Origin: Candidatus Rifleibacteriota bacterium
GTDB lineage: Bacteria > Riflebacteria > Ozemobacteria > Ozemobacterales > Ozemobacteraceae
Direction of reading: 5' to 3'
DNA: 13,768 nt
NCBI GenBank assembly: GCA_029564115.1
Contig: JAKQQP010000403.1
Span: 1-13,768, forward strand
Positions 6,818 through 13,528 of the stretch are shown in pieces (position 1 is the stretch's first letter; the number at the start of each line of letters is the position of its first letter). The notes under the pieces are model-generated. The model was given only the letters and a program-made list of their open reading frames with translations, ran no database searches and had not been told where the DNA came from. A program made the position numbers and the translations under genes.

Positions 6818-7420
6818 ATGGAAAATGTTGGCAATCTGGGGCAAATGAGCGGCAAAACCCGGGACAACTTGAACAGGGTTTCTTCAGGCTTTTCTTTCGG
6901 CCTGTTTGAGTTGGTTGCAATGGCCGGTTTTCTGGTGGTTGGGATTTCGACTTTTTTAAATTTTACACCTGTAGAAGCCAAAACCTGGAACAGTTCTGGT
7001 GCCGGCTTGCCGGTTTTGTTCAGTTGCCTTGCCGGCGCTCTGCTTATGCTGCGCAAAAATCATTTTGTCGGTTTTTTTGTTGCCATCATCTCGGGCTTTT
7101 TTCTGGTTCATGAAATTATCATCATTTATGACAACAAGGCTGTTGAACTTGGCCGCGAACTCGGTGCCAACGGCTGGTTCAGACTCGTTCTCGATATTTA
7201 TATCGACGCATTCAGATACCACACCGGGGCTTTCTGGGGGCTTGTCGGCATTCTGGTTGCCTTAACCAGCATCTGTATCGGTTGGGTTCTGGAAATCGTT
7301 CGGGCGAATAATTCAGCTGCCGCCAAAGCTGATGTAACGGCTGAGCCGGTGCTCGCCGCAAAGCAGAACCTGAGCGAAGCCAGCGAAGAGACATACTCAG
7401 ACGGTTCTGCAGAAGTCTGA
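6818..7420 (+). CDS. Unrecognised four-helix membrane protein
   Basis: I do not recognise the family. The 200-residue product has a polar N-terminus (1-27), four hydrophobic segments (about 28-49, 63-78, 83-104 and 137-160) and an Ala/Glu/Ser-rich tail of about 40 residues. The segment order suggests an inner-membrane protein with both ends on the cytoplasmic side. Between helices 3 and 4 lies YDNKAVELGRELGANGWFR, likely exposed. The ATG at 6818 has GGAGG 4 bases upstream. An earlier in-frame ATG at 6800 overlaps the regulator's stop (ATGA), but its AGGAG is only one base away, which is too close. The gene is tightly coupled to its neighbours on both sides, so it likely acts with the HTH and isomerase-fold proteins, perhaps as a sensor or anchor. 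That role is a guess. Confidence 0.75.
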   Translation: MENVGNLGQMSGKTRDNLNRVSSGFSFGLFELVAMAGFLVVGISTFLNFTPVEAKTWNSSGAGLPVLFSCLAGALLMLRKNHFVGFFVAIISGFFLVHEIIIIYDNKAVELGRELGANGWFRLVLDIYIDAFRYHTGAFWGLVGILVALTSICIGWVLEIVRANNSAAAKADVTAEPVLAAKQNLSEASEETYSDGSAEV

Positions 7421-7421
7421 C

Positions 7422-8657
7422 ATGCCTGATTTTAACGCTGCTGTCTATCTGCTGCGTTCGCCCTTACATGATGCCGACCGTGGTCAAAAAGTTTTTTCGG
7501 AGCTGCTCGGCAGCCTTCAGAAAGCTTTTTCCTGCCGTGAAACCAATGATCTGACCGGCGATGACTTTGATTTTCTTTTTATAATCGTCTTGACCGGGGG
7601 CACAGAAAATCTGTTTCGCGGGATATGGCCGGATATAAACCGATCAAAAAAGCCTTTCGTGTTGGTCGCTACAGAAACGGATAATTCTTTGCCGGCTGCC
7701 GTTGAAATTCTGGCCTGGTTGAATGCCACTGAAGCTACTTCTCAGGCTGAGATAATTCATGGGGCGCCCGAACAGATTGCCGGCAAGGCAAAAGAAAAAG
7801 TCGATCTGCACAAAATTTCACACGAATTGAGGCACCAGAAGGCCGGCATTGTCGGTGAGCCCTCTGAATGGCTCATTGCCAGTATGCCCGACCGTTCCAA
7901 AATAGAAAACAAACTCGGGCTTCAGCTTGTTCCGTTTTCAATGGAAGAACTGAAAAAAAACATGGATAAAGGTGAAGCATCCGCTTTGTCGGGGTTTTCG
8001 CAGTCTTTTTATCGGGCCTGCGATAAACAGGTTTTGTCAGAACTCGCCCGGGCCGCCAAAATTTACGCAGGCCTCATTAGACTGGTAAGAACACATCATC
8101 TGTCAGCTTTGACTTTGCGATGTTTCGACATTCTGTCTTCAGAGCAGACGACGGGTTGCCTGGCCCTTGCCAAACTTAATGATGAAGGCATAACTTCGGC
8201 TTGCGAAGGTGATGTTCCTGCCATGCTGAGCATGATGCTGCTCAGAGCAATTGCCGGGGGTGCCAGTTTTATGGCCAACCCTTCCAGGATAACTGACAAA
8301 TCGGTTACGTTTGCCCATTGCACCTGTCCTCCGGGTATTTTGCGGCAATACAGCCTTAAAACACATTTTGAATCAGGGAAGGGACTTGCCATCTCAGGCG
8401 AGTTTGCTACCGGCGTTTTTACGGTGTGCCGATTTGACTTTGTCAATAACAGATATGCTCTGGCGACGGGTAAATCTGTTGTTTACGCATTTTCGTCGAG
8501 TCTGTGTCGAACCCAGATTACTCTCGAAATTCAGGATGCTGCCGACTATTTTCTTAGCAGACCGTTGGGCAATCACCACATTCTTATACCTGGTGATTTT
8601 TCTGATAAAATCAGGAAATGGTGCCGGCTGCAGCAGATGCAGCCGGTGTGGCAGTGA
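7422..8657 (+). CDS. L-fucose isomerase-fold protein (COG2407-like)
   Basis: The 411-residue product has the two-part layout of L-fucose/L-arabinose isomerase relatives. An N-terminal Rossmann-like half contains FLFIIVLTGGTE (51-62). A C-terminal half contains GEPSEWLIAS (145-154), LTLRCFDIL (230-238), ACEGDVPAML (260-269), FMANPSRI (283-290), AHCTCPPG (298-305) and GNHHILIPGD (383-392). E262 and H385/H386 match metal ligands of fucose isomerase. The position I align with the Asp ligand is N286. The family includes ketol isomerases, but many members are of unknown function, and the substrate cannot be read here. The ATG begins one base after the stop of the membrane protein gene and has no clear ribosome binding site, so translation is probably coupled. 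It is the last gene of the operon and converges on the nucleotidase with a 13-base gap. Confidence 0.75.
   Translation: MPDFNAAVYLLRSPLHDADRGQKVFSELLGSLQKAFSCRETNDLTGDDFDFLFIIVLTGGTENLFRGIWPDINRSKKPFVLVATETDNSLPAAVEILAWLNATEATSQAEIIHGAPEQIAGKAKEKVDLHKISHELRHQKAGIVGEPSEWLIASMPDRSKIENKLGLQLVPFSMEELKKNMDKGEASALSGFSQSFYRACDKQVLSELARAAKIYAGLIRLVRTHHLSALTLRCFDILSSEQTTGCLALAKLNDEGITSACEGDVPAMLSMMLLRAIAGGASFMANPSRITDKSVTFAHCTCPPGILRQYSLKTHFESGKGLAISGEFATGVFTVCRFDFVNNRYALATGKSVVYAFSSSLCRTQITLEIQDAADYFLSRPLGNHHILIPGDFSDKIRKWCRLQQMQPVWQ
8624..8646. other. Hairpin at the 3' end of the isomerase-fold gene
   Basis: CCGGCTGCA (8624-8632) and TGCAGCCGG (8638-8646) are perfect 9-base inverted arms around a 5-base loop. 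They lie inside the last codons of the isomerase-fold gene and 25-47 bases beyond the nucleotidase stop. The only nearby T-run on the plus strand (8669-8673) is about 22 bases away, and none follows on the minus strand. It is therefore not a typical intrinsic terminator. It may protect mRNA 3' ends of the two convergent genes. Confidence 0.45.
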
Positions 8658-8670
8658 TTTGCAGTCGTTT

Positions 8671-10068
8671 TTATTGTGGGTCGTGAGCCAATAGGCGTCT
8701 TTGCGATCTGAAATATTTGAACGGTGAAAAATAATACAGATTGGCAATCCCTGACATATATATGCAGGCATATCTTTCGACAATCGTCGCAAACCTGGAT
8801 ATTTCGTTGCCGGCCCTCATGACTTCGCCCCAGTATTGATTGAAGCCTTTCTGACTGGCAAAAATCAGGTCTCTGATTTCTTCGTCAAGTTTGATCAGTC
8901 GCTCTTTAATGACGTCGTATTCCTGGCGGATATCTTTATTTTTATCGAACTCTTTGAGAAAAATCTGCTCGCGATAATTCAATGAAATATCTTCGAGTTC
9001 TTCTTTTTCAGCCATTTTTTCAGCGATTTCCTGGTGAATGTGCCTTGTCGCCTCCAGAATGGGTACTTCTTCCGCAAGCTCCTGAACAACAAGGCCGGTG
9101 CGCCAGCCGATCGTTTCTTTCAACGTTACGACGTCACCTAGAATGTGATCACCGAGATAAAGTATTTCAGAAGGTTTCAGTTTCAAATGCTTTTCAAGTA
9201 TTGCGGCGTTGCCGCCCTGGTAGAGGCCGTTCCATTCTATCTGACCATAAAAATTGGATAACAGACCCGTTTCCGGATCGACTCTCAGATAACGATTGCG
9301 AGCTGTAAAGTAGTCTGGTTTGTTGGCTGAAACTATTACCAGGTCGAAAAGCTTTTGCCAGGGCTTGTCGAGATACGGGCCAAAGCAGTAGTCCATGACT
9401 TTGCGGCTGTATTCATAGTCTGAATTGGTGATAAGAGCCAGCTTTTTGCCAAAACGTTTGAATTTAAGCAGAGCATCGACTATGCGTTGATCTTGTATGA
9501 GATATTTGGCTGGGTTGTTCACCACATCGCCTTTTAGTTCAGCTTCCTGATGGGCGTCGTTAAGAGATTTGCGAACTTCAGAGAAAAGTTTGCGATAATT
9601 GATCTTTGTCGATCTGGTTTCGTAATAGTCTACCAGTTGGGCATACATCCAGCCTTCTGCCTGCGAAAACAGCGTGTGTACTATATAATAGCGCGAGTCG
9701 GTCAGATCGATGCTGTATGGGCCAAATTTTTCTTTTTGCTCATCGAATGAATAGAATTGAGAGCCGTGTGAAGCAACCCTGACAAAACCATAGCGGTTCA
9801 CCTTCAGAAAGTCTCCGGTTTCTGTGTCGATGACCAGACCACGAATGATAAAATCTTTATTGAATTCAAAGTCGCGAATTTCTTCAGGGTAGTTATATTC
9901 AGATATCAGTTTTTCTTTCAGAATCTCGTAGGCTTTAGCCTCAAAAGCCGGAACATTGTAGGTTACCAGCGTGTAATCCATGTCGAAGCCTATCAGCTTG
10001 ATACTGTTCATGTTGAGGGTGCGGTTAACGAAAATCTGGTTCTGGCACGCAATTTCTTTTTCTGTCAT
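8671..10068 (-). CDS. HAD-superfamily 5'-nucleotidase (HAD-IG family)
   Basis: This 465-residue protein belongs to the HAD-IG group related to eukaryotic cytosolic 5'-nucleotidase II, which dephosphorylates purine nucleoside monophosphates. Motif I is GFDMDYTL, with nucleophile D29 and acid/base D31. Motif II is LITNSDY (T214-N215), motif III is K250 in SANKPDYF, and motif IV is YLGDHILGDV (D307, D312). A large cap-like insertion lies between motifs I and II. Residues about 340-410 are rich in Glu and Lys and are probably a coiled coil, followed by an aromatic C-terminus. AGGAAA lies 6-7 bases before the ATG. An internal ATG at codon 20 has no ribosome binding site. It stands alone with opposite-strand genes at its 3' end, so it is probably monocistronic. 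The family is clear; the exact nucleotide substrate is not. Confidence 0.9.
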   Translation of the reverse strand: MTEKEIACQNQIFVNRTLNMNSIKLIGFDMDYTLVTYNVPAFEAKAYEILKEKLISEYNYPEEIRDFEFNKDFIIRGLVIDTETGDFLKVNRYGFVRVASHGSQFYSFDEQKEKFGPYSIDLTDSRYYIVHTLFSQAEGWMYAQLVDYYETRSTKINYRKLFSEVRKSLNDAHQEAELKGDVVNNPAKYLIQDQRIVDALLKFKRFGKKLALITNSDYEYSRKVMDYCFGPYLDKPWQKLFDLVIVSANKPDYFTARNRYLRVDPETGLLSNFYGQIEWNGLYQGGNAAILEKHLKLKPSEILYLGDHILGDVVTLKETIGWRTGLVVQELAEEVPILEATRHIHQEIAEKMAEKEELEDISLNYREQIFLKEFDKNKDIRQEYDVIKERLIKLDEEIRDLIFASQKGFNQYWGEVMRAGNEISRFATIVERYACIYMSGIANLYYFSPFKYFRSQRRLLAHDPQ

Positions 10069-10440
10069 TGTTTTTTCCTTGTATCTTATTAACGGTCAAC
10101 AGAATATCACAAAGAGACTGCTTAGTTAAAGCATCTTGCTCAGTGTTGAAAAAAAATATCAGTCGTGGTAACCTGCCTGTATGAAGAAAGTTAACTTTGC
10201 CAGTTTCCCTAAAAATGTCGTCACTGCTTCGCCATGTCGCCACGTCGCCGGGCCTGAAGGTCTGATAAAGCTTCATAAGCAGTGGTCTGAAAACCTTCGT
10301 AATCGCAGCCGGTCACGACGAATAACTTTTTCGACCGGTGTCAACACCAGCAAAATTGAAGGCCTGAAAGATTACAGAATTAAATTTGTTCTTTCAAGAA
10401 ACAGCTAAAAACTCTTCCGGTAGCAGACTGATAAGAAGCA
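10069..10440. other. Gene-poor gap between nucleotidase and amidohydrolases
   Basis: This gap holds the upstream region of the nucleotidase and one doubtful plus-strand ORF at 10181-10408. On the minus strand the best promoter-like pair for the nucleotidase is TTAACT and TATTCT at 17-base spacing (around 10097-10125), a weak match. I see no RNA gene, no repeat and no mobile element. Confidence 0.5.
10181..10408 (+). CDS. Doubtful small ORF, possibly leaderless
   Basis: This 75-codon frame encodes a basic protein with no recognised domain, no signal peptide and no membrane segment. There is no ribosome binding site. TTGAAA (10146-10151) and TAACCT (10169-10174) lie 17 bases apart, and six bases separate the latter from the ATG. 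This is the same spacing as in the leaderless methyltransferase, although the -10 is weak (3 of 6). Codon use looks unremarkable. It may be a real small gene, a decayed one, or chance. Confidence 0.25.
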   Translation: MKKVNFASFPKNVVTASPCRHVAGPEGLIKLHKQWSENLRNRSRSRRITFSTGVNTSKIEGLKDYRIKFVLSRNS

Positions 10441-10473
10441 AAGCCCCTCGGCTGCAAAAAGCAGGAGGGGCTT
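10441..10473 (-). terminator. Terminator after the amidohydrolase pair
   Basis: AAGCCCCTC (10441-10449) pairs with GAGGGGCTT (10465-10473). Inside it CTGC (10452-10455) pairs with GCAG (10461-10464) around AAAAA, giving 13 bp with a two-base bulge. On the minus strand the stem is followed by TGCTTCTTAT, which is T-rich but not a pure T-run. It starts 27 bases after the amidohydrolase stop at 10500. Confidence 0.75.
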
Positions 10474-10499
10474 CGTCGTTTCAGGTCAGAATTATTTTA

Positions 10500-11660
10500 T
10501 CAAGCCATTTCAACTTTGATGTCATCAGAGAAGATGAACAGATCGCCGTCTACTACGAGGGCTTCCAGTTTGGATCTGATATCGAGAGGGTGACCTGAGA
10601 ACAATGCCAGGTCTCCATCGTATCCCTTTTTGATTTTGCCGATGCGTTCATCTACGCCGAGAATTTTAGCGGGAATCTCGGTAATGGCGGCGAGAGCACG
10701 TCTTTCATCGAGACCATACTGCATGGCCATGGCTGCGGCCACCCGGAGAGTTTCGATGGGCAGACCCGGATAGTCACAGGTAAGGGCAACGTCGACACCG
10801 GCATCGATCAATTTAATTGCACTTTCGAAAGTTTTTTCATTCAATTCTTCTCTGAATCTGGGTATCAGTGTTGGCCCAAGAACCACCGGAATATTTTTTT
10901 CAGCAAGAACCGGCGCGAGCAGATGGGCTTCTGTGCCGTGCTCTATAACGAGCTTCAATTTGAATTCTTCGGCGATTCTGATGGCAGCCATGATATCTTC
11001 TGCTCTATGGGCGCAGGCGCGCATTGGCACTTCACCACGAATAAGCGGGATCAAAGCTTCCATGTCGATTTCGCGGTCTTTGAGAACTTTTTTGCTCTGC
11101 TTGGCCGCGTAGTAATCCTGGGCTTTCATCAGAGATTCTCTGATAATGGCGGTGATTCCCATTCTGGTGGAGTGTGGCTTTTCTGTCTGCCTGGCGTTTA
11201 GTTTGGGGAGTTCGCCAAAAGACATGAGAATACCGGCTTGTTCAACGATGAGACCGACATCCGCAGAATTTCCGTTGGTTTTGAGAATCGAACAGATACC
11301 GGCAATAGGCAGCTCGGAAGCGGGGCACACCATGCAGGTAGTTATCCCGGCCCGCCGGGCGTCTTCCATGGCCCGATCACGCATTTTTATGCCATCGAGT
11401 GGCCTGAGGTGTGGAGTGATTTCGGCAAAGGGTTCTGCCATGTCGCTCGACGGAGAACCACTTTCGAAAAGACCCAGGTGACTATGCGCATCTATCAGGC
11501 CTGGGACCAGGTATTTCTGGTTGCATTCAATCGATTTTTCAACGTTCTTATGGATACTTGAGCCGACCATATTTATTTTGCCCTTTTCCACGAGCACTTT
11601 CTGCCCCGGAAAGAACTTGCCGCTCATTATAATGCGAACGTTATTAAAGATTATTGACAT
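10500..11660 (-). CDS. Amidohydrolase, downstream paralog
   Basis: This is a metal-dependent amidohydrolase of the imidazolonepropionase-like group (COG1228, cyclic amide or C-N bond hydrolysis, cytoplasmic). It has 386 residues. The metal motif is DAHSH (H59, H61). Further candidate ligands are H218 in ACAHRAEDI, H241 in VIEHGTEAH and D296 in LTCDYPGLP. The C-terminal part GYDGDLALFSGHPLD (347-361) is the small beta-sandwich typical of the superfamily. It is a paralog of the gene just upstream (11700-12878): motifs and order match throughout. It differs by Tyr in place of His after the catalytic Asp and by lacking a Lys/Ala-rich insert. AGAGG lies 6 bases before the ATG, and 39 bases separate the two genes, so they form an operon. 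Substrate is unknown. Confidence 0.88.
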   Translation of the reverse strand: MSIIFNNVRIIMSGKFFPGQKVLVEKGKINMVGSSIHKNVEKSIECNQKYLVPGLIDAHSHLGLFESGSPSSDMAEPFAEITPHLRPLDGIKMRDRAMEDARRAGITTCMVCPASELPIAGICSILKTNGNSADVGLIVEQAGILMSFGELPKLNARQTEKPHSTRMGITAIIRESLMKAQDYYAAKQSKKVLKDREIDMEALIPLIRGEVPMRACAHRAEDIMAAIRIAEEFKLKLVIEHGTEAHLLAPVLAEKNIPVVLGPTLIPRFREELNEKTFESAIKLIDAGVDVALTCDYPGLPIETLRVAAAMAMQYGLDERRALAAITEIPAKILGVDERIGKIKKGYDGDLALFSGHPLDIRSKLEALVVDGDLFIFSDDIKVEMA

Positions 11661-11699
11661 TTAAGGCCTCTTTCGAATTTAGAGGGTAAACAGCGAAGG

Positions 11700-12878
11700 T
11701 CAGATCACCTTGTTGCCGTCTACAAAAACTGCTTCAGTCTTGGATCTGGTGTCGAGAGGGTGGCCATCCCAGACAACTACATCGGCGTCAAAGCCGATTT
11801 CTAGTTTGCCAAGACGCTTGTCGAGGCCGAGAATGATCGCCGGGTTTTCGGTGATTGCCTTGATGGCCCGTTCTTCATCGAGCCCGTGGCGTACGCACAT
11901 GGCAGCAGCAACGCTGAGGCTCTCGATCGGCATTACCGGGTGATCGGTGGTCAGAGCCACAACACAGCCTTCATCCATAAGTATTCCGACTGTGTCGAAA
12001 GTTTTGTTTTTGAGTTCGGCTTTTGAACGGCTTGAAAGGGTCGGGCCTACAACTGCTCTGGCTTTCCATTTTCCGAGTTCTTTGGCAATGAGGTGACCTT
12101 CGGTGCAGTGGTCGAAAACCAGATCGAGATTGAATTCCTGGGCGATGCGATAGGCGGTGATGATGTCATCAGCCTGATGAGCATGTGCCCTGGCCCGGAT
12201 TTTGCCTTCAATTAAAGGCAGCATGGCTTCGAGGCGAATTTCGCGTTCTTTGAATTCTTTCGTTTTTTTGCGTTTCAGGTAATCCTGGGCCTTCATCAGC
12301 CATTCGCGTATTACAGCTGCAGTACCCATTCTGGTGCTGGGGAATTTTTTCTGTTCGCCGTATACCCGTTTTGGGTTTTCGCCAAAGGCAAACTTCATGC
12401 CGGAGCTTTCTCTGATGACTGCGTCTTCAGCAATATTGCCAACCATTTTGACGATACAGCACTGGCCGCCAATCGGATTTGCAGATCCGGGAGTGACCAT
12501 GGCAGTTGTCACACCGCCGCGCAAAGCATCTTGAAAGGCTTTATCTCTCATTTTGAGGGCATCGAAAGCCCGAACGTGTGGAGTAGCCAAACCGAACGAT
12601 TCGTTAAAATCAGCGTCATACCAGCCCACGCCTTCTTCTTCGAGGCTTATGTGAGTGTGTGCGTCAATGAACCCGGGCAGGATATACTTATTGCTGCAGT
12701 CAATTGTTTTGCCGGCAACTTCGGTTTTTTTCTTGGCAGCGGGGGCTGCTTTACCTTTCTTTGCCTTGGCTGAGGCAAGAACCAGCTCAGTGATTTTGCC
12801 TTTTTCGATAACGAGCTTTTCCAGTTCCTGAAATTTACCCTGGTAAAAAATATTACCCTTCTCTAGAACGGTTTTCAT
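11700..12878 (-). CDS. Amidohydrolase, upstream paralog
   Basis: This 392-residue protein is of the same COG1228-like amidohydrolase group as its downstream neighbour and is the first gene of the pair. Metal and catalytic residues visible are H74 and H76 in IDAHTH, H234 in AHAHQADDI, H257 in DHCTEGH, and D312-H313 in LTTDHPVMP. The C-terminal GFDADVVVWDGHPLD (362-376) closes the beta-sandwich. An insertion at about residues 37-55 is rich in Lys and Ala and probably forms an exposed loop in the N-terminal beta-sandwich. GGGGAG lies about 5 bases before the ATG. A promoter is visible about 100 bases upstream, followed by a structured leader. The strict retention of every ligand suggests an active enzyme; the substrate cannot be assigned, though imidazolonepropionase-, dipeptidase- or hydantoinase-like activities are the family range. 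Confidence 0.9.
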   Translation of the reverse strand: MKTVLEKGNIFYQGKFQELEKLVIEKGKITELVLASAKAKKGKAAPAAKKKTEVAGKTIDCSNKYILPGFIDAHTHISLEEEGVGWYDADFNESFGLATPHVRAFDALKMRDKAFQDALRGGVTTAMVTPGSANPIGGQCCIVKMVGNIAEDAVIRESSGMKFAFGENPKRVYGEQKKFPSTRMGTAAVIREWLMKAQDYLKRKKTKEFKEREIRLEAMLPLIEGKIRARAHAHQADDIITAYRIAQEFNLDLVFDHCTEGHLIAKELGKWKARAVVGPTLSSRSKAELKNKTFDTVGILMDEGCVVALTTDHPVMPIESLSVAAAMCVRHGLDEERAIKAITENPAIILGLDKRLGKLEIGFDADVVVWDGHPLDTRSKTEAVFVDGNKVI

Positions 12879-12935
12879 GATGCTCCCCTTTCCTGGGTTA
12901 CAGTTTGGCTTTTAATCGTTGCCTTAAGTGCACGA

Positions 12936-12958
12936 GGAGAAAAATACAGTTTCTCTCC
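12936..12958 (-). promoter_or_regulatory. Structured leader of the amidohydrolase operon
   Basis: In the mRNA, GGAGAGAAA (12958-12950) can pair with TTTTTCTCC (12944-12936) around a 5-base loop, a 9-bp stem with one G-U. An alternative stem pairs GAGGAG (12965-12960) with CTCCTC (12939-12934). The two use overlapping bases but nest around one another. No known riboswitch pattern is recognised. It sits in a leader of about 94 bases. Confidence 0.4.
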
Positions 12959-12978
12959 GCTCCTCTTTAAATCGAGAG

Positions 12979-13008
12979 ATTATACTATTTATGAAGACAG
13001 GTTTTCAA
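12979..13008 (-). promoter_or_regulatory. Promoter of the amidohydrolase operon
   Basis: On the minus strand TTGAAA (13008-13003) and a perfect TATAAT (12984-12979) are 18 bases apart. Transcription should begin near 12972, giving a leader of about 94 bases before the ATG at 12878. Confidence 0.75.
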
Positions 13009-13034
13009 GTTTTTTATTTAGCTGGTAAGAAACA

Positions 13035-13046
13035 TTGCCGCGGCAA
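13035..13046. promoter_or_regulatory. Perfect 12-bp palindrome between divergent promoters
   Basis: TTGCCGCGGCAA is a complete palindrome lying 27 bases upstream of the amidohydrolase -35 and 56 bases upstream of the lipoprotein -35. A further GGCAA follows at 13050. It is GC-rich within an AT-rich intergenic region. It is a plausible binding site for a dimeric regulator; nothing identifies which one. Confidence 0.4.
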
Positions 13047-13101
13047 AATGGCAAAAAAAGTTTTTTAATCTTCTGTAGTGGTAGTTTGCGGCCAATTGGG
13101 C

Positions 13102-13130
13102 TTGACACTACCATGTACCCTGTCTATAAT
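13102..13130 (+). promoter_or_regulatory. Consensus sigma-70 promoter of the lipoprotein gene
   Basis: TTGACA (13102-13107) and TATAAT (13125-13130) are both perfect and are separated by exactly 17 bases. Transcription should start near 13137, about 12 bases before the ATG at 13149. This promoter lies inside the upstream extension of the reading frame, so the extension is not translated. Confidence 0.9.
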
Positions 13131-13148
13131 GAATCAAAGGTACATTTA

Positions 13149-13526
13149 ATGAAAAGCAAAACACTGCTGTTTCTCATCATAGGTGGGCTCGTTACCCTTG
13201 GCGGTTGTAATAAAAATATCCCGCCAGAGAAGACTCCCTCGACCGACCCGAGGGCTGGGGTCATCTCTATGTCGCCCATGTCACCGTCGCAGCAGAGCAC
13301 CTTTGAGTCTGATTCACCGGCAAATGCTTCTGATACCGCAAAAGTCAGGCTGTCGCCAATCGAAATTTCTCAAAAAGAATACCTTGACGCCTACAATGAA
13401 TATGTAAGGCTGTTGCGTGAAAGCGGCCCTCAAACGATCGAAACCCTCCAGGCTCTGGCCATCTACCAAAAAAAATACCAGATATACCAGATGTTGCTCA
13501 AAGCCGAGGGCGACAAAAAAAACTGA
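13149..13526 (+). CDS. Small lipoprotein of unknown function
   Basis: The 125-residue product has a lipoprotein signal peptide: MKSK, a hydrophobic core and the lipobox LGGC with C20 as the lipidated residue. Asn follows at +2, so outer membrane sorting is possible. A Pro/Ser/Thr-rich, probably disordered linker covers about residues 21-65. A helical C-terminus (about 70-122) is rich in Tyr, Gln and charged residues: EYLDAYNEYVRLL and LAIYQKKYQIYQMLL. No family is recognised. AAAGG precedes the ATG by 8 bases and is close to the expected transcription start, so the leader is very short. The frame is open upstream from 13035, but that part contains the promoter. It ends 2 bases from the convergent transporter gene. 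Confidence 0.8.
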   Translation: MKSKTLLFLIIGGLVTLGGCNKNIPPEKTPSTDPRAGVISMSPMSPSQQSTFESDSPANASDTAKVRLSPIEISQKEYLDAYNEYVRLLRESGPQTIETLQALAIYQKKYQIYQMLLKAEGDKKN

Positions 13527-13528
13527 GC

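Noticed and set aside
10025..10276. Minus-strand ORF upstream of the nucleotidase
   Set aside because: It overlaps the nucleotidase start in another frame, has no recognisable domain and no ribosome binding site.
10386..10598. Plus-strand ORF over the terminator and the amidohydrolase 3' end
   Set aside because: It runs through a terminator hairpin and is antisense to a well-supported gene.
11146..11561. Plus-strand ORFs antisense to the amidohydrolases
   Set aside because: They mirror the codon pattern of the genuine genes on the other strand and show no domains.
13035..13148. Extended N-terminus for the lipoprotein
   Set aside because: The stretch contains a perfect sigma-70 promoter and would place the lipobox about 58 residues inside the protein.
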